Positions 9,650-17,849 of a DNA stretch of 64,000 nt are shown here, one piece after another. A program made the position numbers and the translations under genes. The notes under the pieces were generated by a model, which worked only from the letters and a program-made list of their open reading frames with translations, did no database searches and had not been told where the DNA came from. The DNA is from Terriglobus albidus (GTDB taxonomy: Bacteria > Acidobacteriota > Terriglobia > Terriglobales > Acidobacteriaceae): contig NZ_JAGTAS010000058.1 of NCBI RefSeq assembly GCF_025685425.1, forward strand, positions 1,232,131 to 1,296,130, read 5' to 3'. Within the stretch, counting starts at the first letter, position 1. Each line of letters starts with the position of its first letter.

Positions 9650-9664
9650 GTGTGCATCGCACAC
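9650..9664. promoter_or_regulatory. Palindrome in the efflux/TetR divergent promoter
   Basis: GTGTGC-ATC-GCACAC is a perfect inverted repeat in the 160-bp gap between the adaptor start (9631) and the TetR start (9792). TetR proteins bind such sites as dimers, so this is the best visible operator candidate. Its position just upstream of the adaptor fits repression of the pump operon. Binding is inference. Confidence 0.5.
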
Positions 9665-9791
9665 GTCTGGCCTACCTTGGCGCACTTTTTTAGAACGATC
9701 GTCGCAAAACTAGATGGTGCACGGGCAGCGCAGGATTCAGAAGGCCGCAACTTTTTTTGGAACGTGTGCTCCAATAGGAGGGGATATGGGC

Positions 9792-10403
9792 ATGGCTCAA
9801 CGTGGGCGGCCAAAGACTTTCGACAGAGAAACCGCATTGGATGCGGCCATGCTGCTGTTTTGGAACCGGGGATTCGAGCAGACCTGTGTTGACGATCTGG
9901 CTGACGCCATGGGCATCCAAACCTCCAGCCTCTATTCATCATTCGGTGACAAAGAGACGCTGTTTCTCGAAGCGGTAGAACACTATCGAACCGGGAGAGG
10001 CAGCGTCTTTGACGCGGCCGTAATGGAAGGCAAAACGGCGAAAGAGGGCTTCGAGAATCTGTTTCGGGTTACGGCGACAGAGTTGACGCGTAAGGATCAG
10101 CCAAGCGGCTGCATGCTTTGTCTCGCCCTTCCAACATGTTCCCCCAAGTACGATCACCTGCAACAGGAGCTGGACCGGCTTCGCGCCCTCTCCGACACGA
10201 TTTTGTTAAAACGGCTGGAGAATGCGGTGCAGGATAAAGAGATTCCCAAATCGACAGACCTTCGTTCGCTGGTCGCTTACTTCAGAACGACGCTCTTAGG
10301 GATGTCACTGCAAGCCCGAGCGGGAGCGAGTAAGGAAACGCTTCTGAAGATTGGGAAACTCGCACTTCAGGTCTGGCCAAGCCCGCCAAATGCCAGGGCA
10401 TAA
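9792..10403 (+). CDS. TetR/AcrR family transcriptional regulator
   Basis: The 203-residue regulator has an N-terminal TetR helix-turn-helix (GRPKTFDRETALDAAMLLFW, then DDLADAMGIQTSSLYSSFGD, roughly residues 4-50) and a helical ligand-binding C-terminal domain. A GGAGGGG site at 9778-9783 is too close to ATG 9786 but correctly spaced for ATG 9792, so the latter is chosen. It is divergent from the RND operon, the standard arrangement for a local repressor relieved by pump substrates. A cysteine pair (GCMLCLALPTC) in the ligand domain is noticeable and might take part in sensing, but this is speculation. Confidence 0.9.
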   Translation: MAQRGRPKTFDRETALDAAMLLFWNRGFEQTCVDDLADAMGIQTSSLYSSFGDKETLFLEAVEHYRTGRGSVFDAAVMEGKTAKEGFENLFRVTATELTRKDQPSGCMLCLALPTCSPKYDHLQQELDRLRALSDTILLKRLENAVQDKEIPKSTDLRSLVAYFRTTLLGMSLQARAGASKETLLKIGKLALQVWPSPPNARA

Positions 10404-10608
10404 AGACGCAGAGAACACGAGATTTGCCGTTGGTCGCGATCTATCTATAGACGAACTTCTTATCCAACTCCATAGCACTGGGCTCCGAATCGTCTTTCGT
10501 CGCAGCAAGGCACCGGAATTTTCTAACAGCCGGGTAAACCTTTCCCGGTTCTCCGTTCTCTTAGTCTCTGCTCGGCTGCATTCATGTCTCACCGCGGAGC
10601 TTTTACTT

Positions 10609-12783
10609 ATGCGTTCCCTCGCCGTCCTGTTAGCAGGCCTGTGCGTGTCTGCAGTTTCTCTCTCTGCCCAGACCAACTTTTCCGGAAAAACCTACACGAA
10701 TCTGGCGCCCACCTCGCATCTCGCGATAGGCGATATCAACGGCGACAACTATCCCGATATCCTGATCTATTCCCCGATCATCGATCAAACCGGGAGCACT
10801 CTCTCGCATGCCTACGTCCTCTATAACGACGGACAGGGAAACTTCGGGTCGCCTACAGCACTTCCCGGCACCGCACTGTTCAACACTGCGAGAATCGTCG
10901 ACATGAACGGTGACAGCTACCCGGATGTCGTCGGCTGCTACAACACTGTCTCGGGCAATACCAACCAGCTCAACGTAGTTGTCGAAATCAATAATGGTGG
11001 CGGCAACTTCAGCGAGCTTCCCCCTGTCTCCGCTCCAGGCATCTGCCGCGACATGGCTGTGGGCGACGTTTATCGCGACGGCCATCTCGCGGTCATTACA
11101 GTCGGCTACGCTGAACCGGCGGCGCAACAGCAGGTCACTCCCGTCTTCGACGTGTTCAGCAATGACGGCTCCGGCCATCTCACCCTGGCGCAGAGCAGCA
11201 CGCCCAGCTTGGACAGCCCCAACGGCGGGAATTACACCAATTGCGCCCCCACAACAGTTACCGCCGGCGACTTCCAGAAGAATGGCAATTTCGATCTCAT
11301 CCTGGCCAACCGCTGCTACCCAACGAATCCCACCGTCTCCGGTGTGTTCAGCACCTTCTTCTATGTCTCTCAAGGGAGCTCAGGCTACACCAGCTTCAGC
11401 CCGCTAAGGAATACTGAATCCGAAGACATCGTCACCAATCTGAAGACGCTTGATCTGACGCATAGCGGATCGCTGGACTTTCTGGGAGCGGCAAATCGCA
11501 CGGGTCAGGGTCACATAGAGTGGGGATACGACGTCAATAACGGTTTCGAATATCAGGTCGGCTGGCCCGACTATGGATCGAGCATTCCCTATGTAGGCGG
11601 GGCGGCCGCGGCTGACTTCGATGGCGATGGAAACAACGATCTGGTTCGCAGTGGATCCTCTGCGCCGCGAACCTTCTCACAGGTCACACTCTCCGTGCTG
11701 CCAGGGCAAGGCGGAACGACCTGGGGCAGTGCCGTCTCCACAACCGTAGGCACGGCATCCTCGTATGCTACCGATGTCATGGTCGCGGATTTCAACCGCG
11801 ATGGTAAGCCGGACTATGCCACTCTTCTGCCAGACACGGGTACGCAGACGACTACTCTTTACGTTGCCACCAATATCTTCGGCTCCGCCGTTTGCACGGC
11901 GCCGGCTACCCCGAACACCAGCACCATCTGTACCCCCACGAAGCTTCAGCAGTTTGCTGCCGGAACTACCAGCGTCAGCGTCACAGCAGCTTCGAACATC
12001 ACCAGCTTCGCTCACAACCGCCTTTATCTCGACGACTCCACCGTTTACGACACTGACTCTCAGTCGGTCAGCACTTCCATTTCAGTAACCGATGGCAATC
12101 ATCACCTGGTGCTTGTCAGTTGGAACAGCTCCGGCACTTCGTTCACATCGTCCACGGACTTCACTGTCGGCCAGCCCGGCGGCTGTCTCAAGGATTCCCC
12201 TGGCGCCAGCCTCTGCTCTCCCACCCAGCTCGGCACCTACTCGGGCCAAATTACGGTGAACGCCGGAGACCGTGCTCCAAGCGGCCTGGCCGTGACCGCC
12301 ATCCGTGTCTACATCGATAATCTCGCGGTCTACACCAGCTATAACCCAGGTGTGACCTCCACCTACCAATTCAGCCACAACCTCAACGTGGCCACGGGCG
12401 ATCATGTCATGGTGATTGTGGGCTATCACAGCGATGGAAGTGCGGACTCAGTGAGCGCCTATTTCACCGTAACCAACAACGGCTGTAGCGCACAGGCCAA
12501 TCAGAACAACCTGGTTATCTGCGCACCCCAGCCCTCGCAGCAGGTGGGATCACCGGTGACCGTGCTGGCCAGCGCCAGTTCCACCAGCCCCTATATCGCG
12601 GCGATGCGCATCTACGTGGACAACAACGCGCTGGCGACTGTTTACAACAACAGTCCAAACGACCCAGTCTTTACTATCCAGCAACCCGTCACCATCCCCT
12701 CCGGCACGCACCATGTGGTCGTTGTCGGCTACCCGAGCAGCGGTGGCTATGTCAGTTCCTCAGAACAGATCGTCATCCAGTAA
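10609..12783 (+). CDS. Secreted FG-GAP/VCBS-repeat protein with Ig-like C-terminal repeats
   Basis: The 724-residue protein starts at ATG 10609 after GGAG, with a signal peptide ending SAVSLSAQ near residue 21. Residues 30-430 form a probable seven-bladed propeller with calcium-binding loops DINGDNYPD, DMNGDSYPD, DFDGDGNND and DFNRDGKPD, the FG-GAP/VCBS signature. The last 300 residues are three Ig-like repeats, each opening with a C-x-P motif (CTPTKLQ, CSPTQLG, CAPQPSQ) and ending in a DGNHHLVLV- or SGTHHVVVV-like strand. The protein is extracellular or surface-attached. A binding or adhesion role is likely from the architecture; no catalytic motif is seen. Confidence 0.85.
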   Translation: MRSLAVLLAGLCVSAVSLSAQTNFSGKTYTNLAPTSHLAIGDINGDNYPDILIYSPIIDQTGSTLSHAYVLYNDGQGNFGSPTALPGTALFNTARIVDMNGDSYPDVVGCYNTVSGNTNQLNVVVEINNGGGNFSELPPVSAPGICRDMAVGDVYRDGHLAVITVGYAEPAAQQQVTPVFDVFSNDGSGHLTLAQSSTPSLDSPNGGNYTNCAPTTVTAGDFQKNGNFDLILANRCYPTNPTVSGVFSTFFYVSQGSSGYTSFSPLRNTESEDIVTNLKTLDLTHSGSLDFLGAANRTGQGHIEWGYDVNNGFEYQVGWPDYGSSIPYVGGAAAADFDGDGNNDLVRSGSSAPRTFSQVTLSVLPGQGGTTWGSAVSTTVGTASSYATDVMVADFNRDGKPDYATLLPDTGTQTTTLYVATNIFGSAVCTAPATPNTSTICTPTKLQQFAAGTTSVSVTAASNITSFAHNRLYLDDSTVYDTDSQSVSTSISVTDGNHHLVLVSWNSSGTSFTSSTDFTVGQPGGCLKDSPGASLCSPTQLGTYSGQITVNAGDRAPSGLAVTAIRVYIDNLAVYTSYNPGVTSTYQFSHNLNVATGDHVMVIVGYHSDGSADSVSAYFTVTNNGCSAQANQNNLVICAPQPSQQVGSPVTVLASASSTSPYIAAMRIYVDNNALATVYNNSPNDPVFTIQQPVTIPSGTHHVVVVGYPSSGGYVSSSEQIVIQ

Positions 12784-13022
12784 CTCACCCGTGCCGTTCC
12801 CGTGACAAGCCTTTTGGCTTCGCTGATTTCGTGTGCTAAACAAACGAAATAACACGCGAAAACTAGCGCACGGGCGGCCAACCGGAGGCGGTTCGGCAGA
12901 TTGTGTAACCTCGGCAACTAAGCTTTTCCGACGAAAGAAATGATGAGTTACCTTTTGCAACCCTGACGAAAGTTGCTGCGTCTATCGACTTAGATCGGGT
13001 TTCTCCCGAGAGGTGAATAGGC

Positions 13023-13190
13023 ATGACTGCTCTGAGTATTTTGCAGCCGTTCCGCGAAGTCACTTCTTTGCAGGAACGTCTCAATCAGATCTTTCGCGAT
13101 ATCGCGCCCGAGATGGAATCGTTCGAACGATCGCTTGTGGATGCGCCCCGTCAAATCAAGTTGAACAGGAACGCAGAGCAAAGCGCCTGA
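13023..13190 (+). pseudogene. Short Hsp20-like N-terminal remnant
   Basis: A 55-codon frame opens at ATG 13023 behind GAGAGGTGA. Its first 27 residues (LQPFREVTSLQERLNQIF) match the N-terminal arm of class A small heat shock proteins, where DPFREM.LQ.R.NRLF is common. The frame stops before any alpha-crystallin domain, and no such domain follows in the other frames. It is either a truncated hsp20 or a very small protein that kept only the oligomerisation arm. The good ribosome site and clean frame leave expression possible. Confidence 0.5.
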
Positions 13191-13344
13191 CTGCTTCACC
13201 ATCGGCATTTTGTGACACAACCACGCCCGGCGCCGCTGCGACCGAGCCCCGCCTCGGCGAACCACGGAAGCCGGACAGGTTCCTGTAAGGAGGTTGTCAG
13301 CGCAAGGCGACAAGACGTAAAGCGAAACCATAGGAGACGAGGAA

Positions 13345-13494
13345 TTGCCCCGGAACAATGCGGCTGCATTCCCTGATGGTCGCAAGCCCAAGAGGCGCAA
13401 ACGCGAGAGCTCACCGGTAAGGCAGGAGATCGACGGAAGCATTATCAGGAGGGAATCCAAGTATGCGTATCGCGCAGGTCGCACCGCTCTATGA
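13345..13494 (+). CDS. Possible small basic protein upstream of the glycosyltransferase
   Basis: A 49-codon frame opens with TTG after AGGAG at 13332-13336 (8-base spacing) and overlaps the glycosyltransferase start by 32 bases. The peptide is very basic in the middle (GRKPKRRKRESS). It could be a coupled leader for the downstream gene or chance. No family is recognised. Confidence 0.25.
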   Translation: MPRNNAAAFPDGRKPKRRKRESSPVRQEIDGSIIRRESKYAYRAGRTAL

Positions 13495-14533
13495 GAGCGT
13501 TCCGCCCAAGCTATACGGCGGAACGGAACGTGTGGTTTCATATCTGACTGAGGAACTGGTCCGGCAGGGGCACGACGTAACGCTCTTTGCCAGCGCTGAC
13601 TCTGAAACGAAAGCCGACCTGCGCCGCATTTGCGAACGAGCTCTTCGTCTGCAGGGCAAGACGATTATCGATCCCATTGCTCACCATATGCGCATGGTGG
13701 AGATCGTCGCCCAGGAAGCTTCCGAATTCGATATCGTGCACTTTCATATCGATTATCTGCACTTTCCTGTAGCGCGGCGGCAATGGCTCTCGGCGCTTAC
13801 AACGCTGCATGGCCACCTTGATATCCCGGATATCCACCCACTCTTCCGGGAATTTCCGGACATGAATCTCGTTTCCATTTCAGATGCTCAGCGCAAGCCC
13901 ATGAAATGGGCAAACTGGGTGGGCACCGTGCATCACGGTATTCCTGAGAACCTATATACCGCGAAAGAGCAGCAAGGAAAATATCTCGCATTTCTGGGTC
14001 GGATATCGCCAGAAAAACGTGTCGACCGGGCAATCGAGGTCGCCAAGCGCGTCGGCATGCCTATCAAGATCGCGGCGAAGATCGATTTAGCAGATCGTGA
14101 GTACTTCGAAACCAAGATACGTCACCTGATCGACGACCCGCTCGTCGAGTTTATTGGTGAGATTGGAGAGCACGAAAAGAACGAATTTCTTGGAAATGCC
14201 TACGCCCTGCTGTTTCTGATTGACTGGGAGGAACCATTCGGTCTGGTCATGACGGAAGCGATGGCGTGCGGAACGCCAGTGATTGCCTGGCGGAGGGGTT
14301 CCGTACCGGAAATAATCGATCGTGAAGTCACCGGACAGATCGTCGAAAGCCTGGATGAAGCAGTACGCGCTGTGGAAGAGGCCGGAGCTATGGATCGGCG
14401 ACTGATCCGCCATGTCTTTGAGGAGCGGTTCAGCGCGGCTCGCATGGCCCGTGACTACGTCAATATCTATCGCAAAATCAAGGACAGTGATCCCGATCTT
14501 ACAGCCGGCGAATTGCTGTCTACCGCAGCATAG
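13463..14533 (+). CDS. GT4 family glycosyltransferase
   Basis: This 356-residue retaining glycosyltransferase of the GT-B fold contains the N-terminal glycine loop PPKLYGGTERVV and the C-terminal nucleotide-sugar site EEPFGLVMTEAMACGTPVIA, which carries the E-x7-E motif. FLGRISPEKRVDRAIEVA is the usual linker into the second domain. AGGAGGG precedes ATG 13463. The next gene, a glucan debranching enzyme, begins 14 bp later, so the pair is an operon acting on glucosyl or trehalose-type sugars or glycogen. The exact donor and acceptor cannot be read. Confidence 0.9.
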   Translation: MRIAQVAPLYESVPPKLYGGTERVVSYLTEELVRQGHDVTLFASADSETKADLRRICERALRLQGKTIIDPIAHHMRMVEIVAQEASEFDIVHFHIDYLHFPVARRQWLSALTTLHGHLDIPDIHPLFREFPDMNLVSISDAQRKPMKWANWVGTVHHGIPENLYTAKEQQGKYLAFLGRISPEKRVDRAIEVAKRVGMPIKIAAKIDLADREYFETKIRHLIDDPLVEFIGEIGEHEKNEFLGNAYALLFLIDWEEPFGLVMTEAMACGTPVIAWRRGSVPEIIDREVTGQIVESLDEAVRAVEEAGAMDRRLIRHVFEERFSAARMARDYVNIYRKIKDSDPDLTAGELLSTAA

Positions 14534-14547
14534 CTTTCGGAGATACC

Positions 14548-16731
14548 ATGCCTCTCAATCAGCAGGACACGGACGTTGTTAAGCTCGGGGAGCGATTTTA
14601 CATTCGCGCAGATTCGTCGCTCGCTGATGGTAGAACCTTACCTCTGCTCCACAAGGATACCTTTGCTGTCTTCGACCGGTATGGCGATATTCAGCCCATC
14701 GGCCTTGGACAGCAGGGGCTGTTTCATGAAGAAACACGCTACCTGTCCCGCTTCGAAATGCGCATTACGGCACATAAACCGCTCCTGCTGAGTTCTTCCG
14801 TGCAGGAAGACAATATCGTGCTGTCGGTCGACCTGACGAATCCCGATATCGAGTTGCCATCGGGTAATCTGCTTTCTCACGGCACGTTGCACATTCACCG
14901 CAACAAATTCCTCGCCGAGGGCGCCTGCTTCGATCAGATTGCGATCCGTAATTTTGGAGCAGACGTGCTCGAAATGGAATTGTCATTCACGTTTGCTGCC
15001 GATTTTGCTGACATCTTCGAAGTACGCGGGCAAAGGCGGGAACGGCAAGGAAGGCATCTTCCCCAGGAGACAGATCATGGATGGATCATTCTTTCGTATG
15101 AGGGACTCGATCAAATCATCCGCCGGACTCGTATCCGGTGCAGCGGAGTCCCAAGTAGAACGGAGTCCGGAATAATCTTTGTTCCCGTCCGTCTTGAACC
15201 TCATCAGGAATTGGCCTTCTCCATCGATCTGACGTGCGAGAGCGATGGCACGCACTCTGTGGTGCCCCCATGGGACGAGGCTCTTCATGGGATCCGGAAA
15301 GTGCGACAACATTCAGCACTTGCCGATATCGATATCCATACCTCGAATGAGCAGTTCAACGACTGGCTAAACCGTTCGCGCGCCGATCTCAACATGCTGT
15401 TAGCGGAGACAAAATTTGGACCATATCCGTATGCGGGAGTGCCATGGTTCAGCACAGTATTCGGGCGCGACGGCATCATTACCGCGCTGGAACTTCTTTG
15501 GATTGCCCCTGATATTGCACGAGGCGTTCTGTCTCATCTCGCCGCTCTCCAGGCAACTGAGGTCGATCCTGAACGGGACGCTGAACCAGGCAAGATTCTG
15601 CATGAGTTGCGCAAAGGTGAAATGGCTCGCCTACGCGAAGTACCTTTTGGCCGCTATTACGGCAGTGTGGATTCCACTCCACTCTTCCTGCTGCTGGCGG
15701 GCGCCTATTACGAACGCACCGCCGACAAAGAGTTTCTGCAGAGTATCTGGCCCAATCTGAGAGCCGCGCTGGAGTGGATCGAGCTTTATGGAGATCTGGA
15801 TGGAGATGGGTTTGTGGAGTACGCGCGCAAAACCGAGTCAGGCCTCTTACAACAAGGATGGAAGGATTCGCAGGATTCGATCTTCCATACAGACGGCAGG
15901 CTTGCTGAAGGTCCTCTTGCGCTCGCCGAGGTACAGGCATACGTGTATGCTGCAAAGCTCGGGATATCACTTGTCGCGGAGGACCTCGGGGAGCATGAAC
16001 TGGCGAAGAGGCTCAGTTCTGAGGCGGAGACACTGCGACACCAATTTTCTGATTTCTTTTGGTCGGATGAACTGGGTATGTTCGCTCTCGCGCTTGATGG
16101 AGAGAAACGTCAGTGCCGCGTGCGCAGTTCCAATGCGGGCCAGTGTTTGTTTACGGGAATCGCTTCGAAAACGCAAGCGTCGCAAATCATGCAATCATTC
16201 CTTGCCCCGGAGCTCTCATCCGGATGGGGTATACGGACGATTGCATCGGACGAGAAACGCTACAATCCCATGTCTTACCATAACGGCTCGATATGGCCAC
16301 ATGACAATGCACTGATTGCGTTTGGCTGCAAAGATATGTCCGAAAAAGAACTGGCTTTGCGGACACTGACCAGTCTTCTGGACATGTCGCTGTTTGTTGA
16401 CCGGAATCGTTTGCCGGAACTGATCTGTGGTTTCCCTCGTCTACCGGGGAAAGCGCCAACACTCTATCCGGTGGCTTGTGCACCACAGGCATGGGCTGCC
16501 GGCGCGATCTTTATGATTTTGCAGGCGTGTCTTGGCCTTTCGATAGATGCTCGCGCATCGAAGATCCGGCTGCATCATACGGCTTTACCGGCATCACTGC
16601 AGCGTGTCGAAATCCGTAACCTCAGGGTGGGCGCAGCTTCGCTCGACCTTGCGTTCGAACGATATTCGGAATCCGTTGGAGTCAACATACTGCGCCGGAC
16701 AGGCAATGTCGAGATACTTGCTCAGAGATGA
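14548..16731 (+). CDS. Amylo-alpha-1,6-glucosidase (glycogen debranching enzyme-like)
   Basis: The 727-residue cytoplasmic enzyme has an N-terminal beta-rich domain of the GDE_N_bis type (about residues 35-235, GLFHEETRYLSRFEMRI) and an (alpha/alpha)6 barrel (about 270-690). The signature GVPWFSTVFGRDGIITALEL lies near residue 295, and GWKDSQDSIFH lies in the barrel. Family members cleave alpha-1,6 branches or related glucosides. GGAGA precedes ATG 14548. It is co-transcribed with the GT4 gene, suggesting balanced building and trimming of a storage or osmoprotective glucan. Substrate specificity is inference. Confidence 0.9.
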   Translation: MPLNQQDTDVVKLGERFYIRADSSLADGRTLPLLHKDTFAVFDRYGDIQPIGLGQQGLFHEETRYLSRFEMRITAHKPLLLSSSVQEDNIVLSVDLTNPDIELPSGNLLSHGTLHIHRNKFLAEGACFDQIAIRNFGADVLEMELSFTFAADFADIFEVRGQRRERQGRHLPQETDHGWIILSYEGLDQIIRRTRIRCSGVPSRTESGIIFVPVRLEPHQELAFSIDLTCESDGTHSVVPPWDEALHGIRKVRQHSALADIDIHTSNEQFNDWLNRSRADLNMLLAETKFGPYPYAGVPWFSTVFGRDGIITALELLWIAPDIARGVLSHLAALQATEVDPERDAEPGKILHELRKGEMARLREVPFGRYYGSVDSTPLFLLLAGAYYERTADKEFLQSIWPNLRAALEWIELYGDLDGDGFVEYARKTESGLLQQGWKDSQDSIFHTDGRLAEGPLALAEVQAYVYAAKLGISLVAEDLGEHELAKRLSSEAETLRHQFSDFFWSDELGMFALALDGEKRQCRVRSSNAGQCLFTGIASKTQASQIMQSFLAPELSSGWGIRTIASDEKRYNPMSYHNGSIWPHDNALIAFGCKDMSEKELALRTLTSLLDMSLFVDRNRLPELICGFPRLPGKAPTLYPVACAPQAWAAGAIFMILQACLGLSIDARASKIRLHHTALPASLQRVEIRNLRVGAASLDLAFERYSESVGVNILRRTGNVEILAQR

Positions 16732-16793
16732 CTCCTGAACACAGGAGGCCGGCAAGAATACTCCTGATGCGTTCTTCTAAAACCTACCTGACT

Positions 16794-16907
16794 AGAGCAT
16801 TTTCCCTGTAGATGTAGCGCAGGGATTCCCCATCTATGGGCGTTTGCCGCAACCGAAACGCCGCTGCACTCCTCTTCGGGGATACCCGGCAACAGGGAAA
16901 ATGCTCT
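16794..16907 (+). repeat. About 110 bp palindromic interspersed repeat, copy 2
   Basis: AGAGCATTTTCCCTGTAG at the left is mirrored by ACAGGGAAAATGCTCTT at the right. The inner arms GGCGTTT and AAACGCC are kept. It lies 62 bp after the debranching enzyme stop, where it could also serve as a transcript-end hairpin. Confidence 0.88.
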
Positions 16908-16972
16908 TAAGAAAACTGGGTCGCTGCAGGGAGCATACCAACCAAGAAGCAGAACCGAGCATCTTTTTATAT

Positions 16973-17143
16973 ATGGAAAATATCCGTCGTCACATCAAGA
17001 ACCTGATGAAACGAGTGGAGCCGAGGATTGAAGTGATCGAGGTCTTGCCGCCGCAGAGGATGGGCAAGGAAGCGACTCTTGAGACCGATCCGGAAACGGA
17101 TCTGGCGGCTATGAATGGGCAGGAAGAGCTTCGCTCTCACTGA
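16973..17143 (+). CDS. Small hypothetical protein
   Basis: A 56-residue frame starts MENIRRHIKNLMKRVEPR and ends in an acidic tail (TLETDPETDLAAM). The amphipathic, basic first half and acidic second half look like a genuine small soluble protein, but no family is recognised and the ribosome site is weak. It could be chance coding between repeat copy 2 and the next gene. Confidence 0.4.
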   Translation: MENIRRHIKNLMKRVEPRIEVIEVLPPQRMGKEATLETDPETDLAAMNGQEELRSH

Positions 17144-17177
17144 CCGTTCCTGCCGATTGCGGTGGTAACAGGCAGTT

Positions 17178-17519
17178 GTGAAAGAGAGCAATGGATCGAT
17201 GTTTGCGCCGCCGACAAATGGGTATCGAATTCTGATCTATGGCTGGGATCCAGCTCTGCTCGAGACCCGCAGGTTGCTACTCGCCAGCGCAGGCTTCGAA
17301 GCGAGCGCGGTTTCCAGCATTCAGGAACTGCGCCAAAGGCTGCGTTGGGCTGAGCCTCCGTACCAACTGATTATCCTCTGCCATACAGTGCCAACAGAGG
17401 AGAGGATTGAGAGCCGCAAACTCGCCGAAAAGATGGGAATTGGCCTGTACCAGCTGGATTTTCTGGAGACTCCGCCCAGATTTATAGGAACTGTTTCAGA
17501 GATGACTCTAGGAAGCTGA
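17178..17519 (+). CDS. Small receiver-like protein, phosphorylation site not evident
   Basis: The 113-residue frame opens with GTG 17178, or ATG 17199. From residue 15 it follows a response-regulator receiver pattern: YRILIYGWDPALLETRRLLL, then GFEASAVSSIQELRQRL, then PYQLIILCHTVP. The strand that should end in the phosphorylated Asp reads LIILCHT, so the acceptor aspartate is missing. It is likely a pseudo-receiver used for protein contact. There is no kinase gene nearby. Assignment is by pattern only. Confidence 0.5.
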   Translation: MKESNGSMFAPPTNGYRILIYGWDPALLETRRLLLASAGFEASAVSSIQELRQRLRWAEPPYQLIILCHTVPTEERIESRKLAEKMGIGLYQLDFLETPPRFIGTVSEMTLGS

Positions 17520-17849
17520 ATGGGGATCGAGAATTGAGTGATCGCGTAAACCCGGCGTGCGGACTTGCTCTACTCTGATTGCGCCGACCTTGTTTTTCGC
17601 AGATTTCTCGCGGGCGCCGGGAAATACCGTGTTTCCGTTGCTGCTCCCTGACAGCCCGTTGCGGCTGCGGGTTTGCTTGCGTTTTCGCAACCCTTCGGCG
17701 CTGCCTTTCCGCTGTCCAAAATCGGACGCAAACGCTCGGGGACGGACAGTACTTTCCCAAATCGTCGGAAACTACGTTGATATCGCTGAACTTAGCTCTT
17801 CGGGAGTGGCAGCAGGATTGCCTTTAACAGGCCGGGACGGAGGTGCAGC
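17520..17849. other. Intergenic region
   Basis: I see no gene with a credible start and codon pattern. Near 17739 it contains GGGGACGGACAGTACTTTCC, a phrase reminiscent of ends of small transposon relics, but no partner repeat is visible here. The 3' end carries GGACGGAGGTGC, the ribosome site of the ADOP permease. Confidence 0.5.

Noticed and set aside
10630..11373. A 247-codon minus-strand frame opposite the FG-GAP protein
   Set aside because: The plus-strand gene has a signal peptide, calcium-loop repeats and a ribosome site; the antisense frame has none of these.
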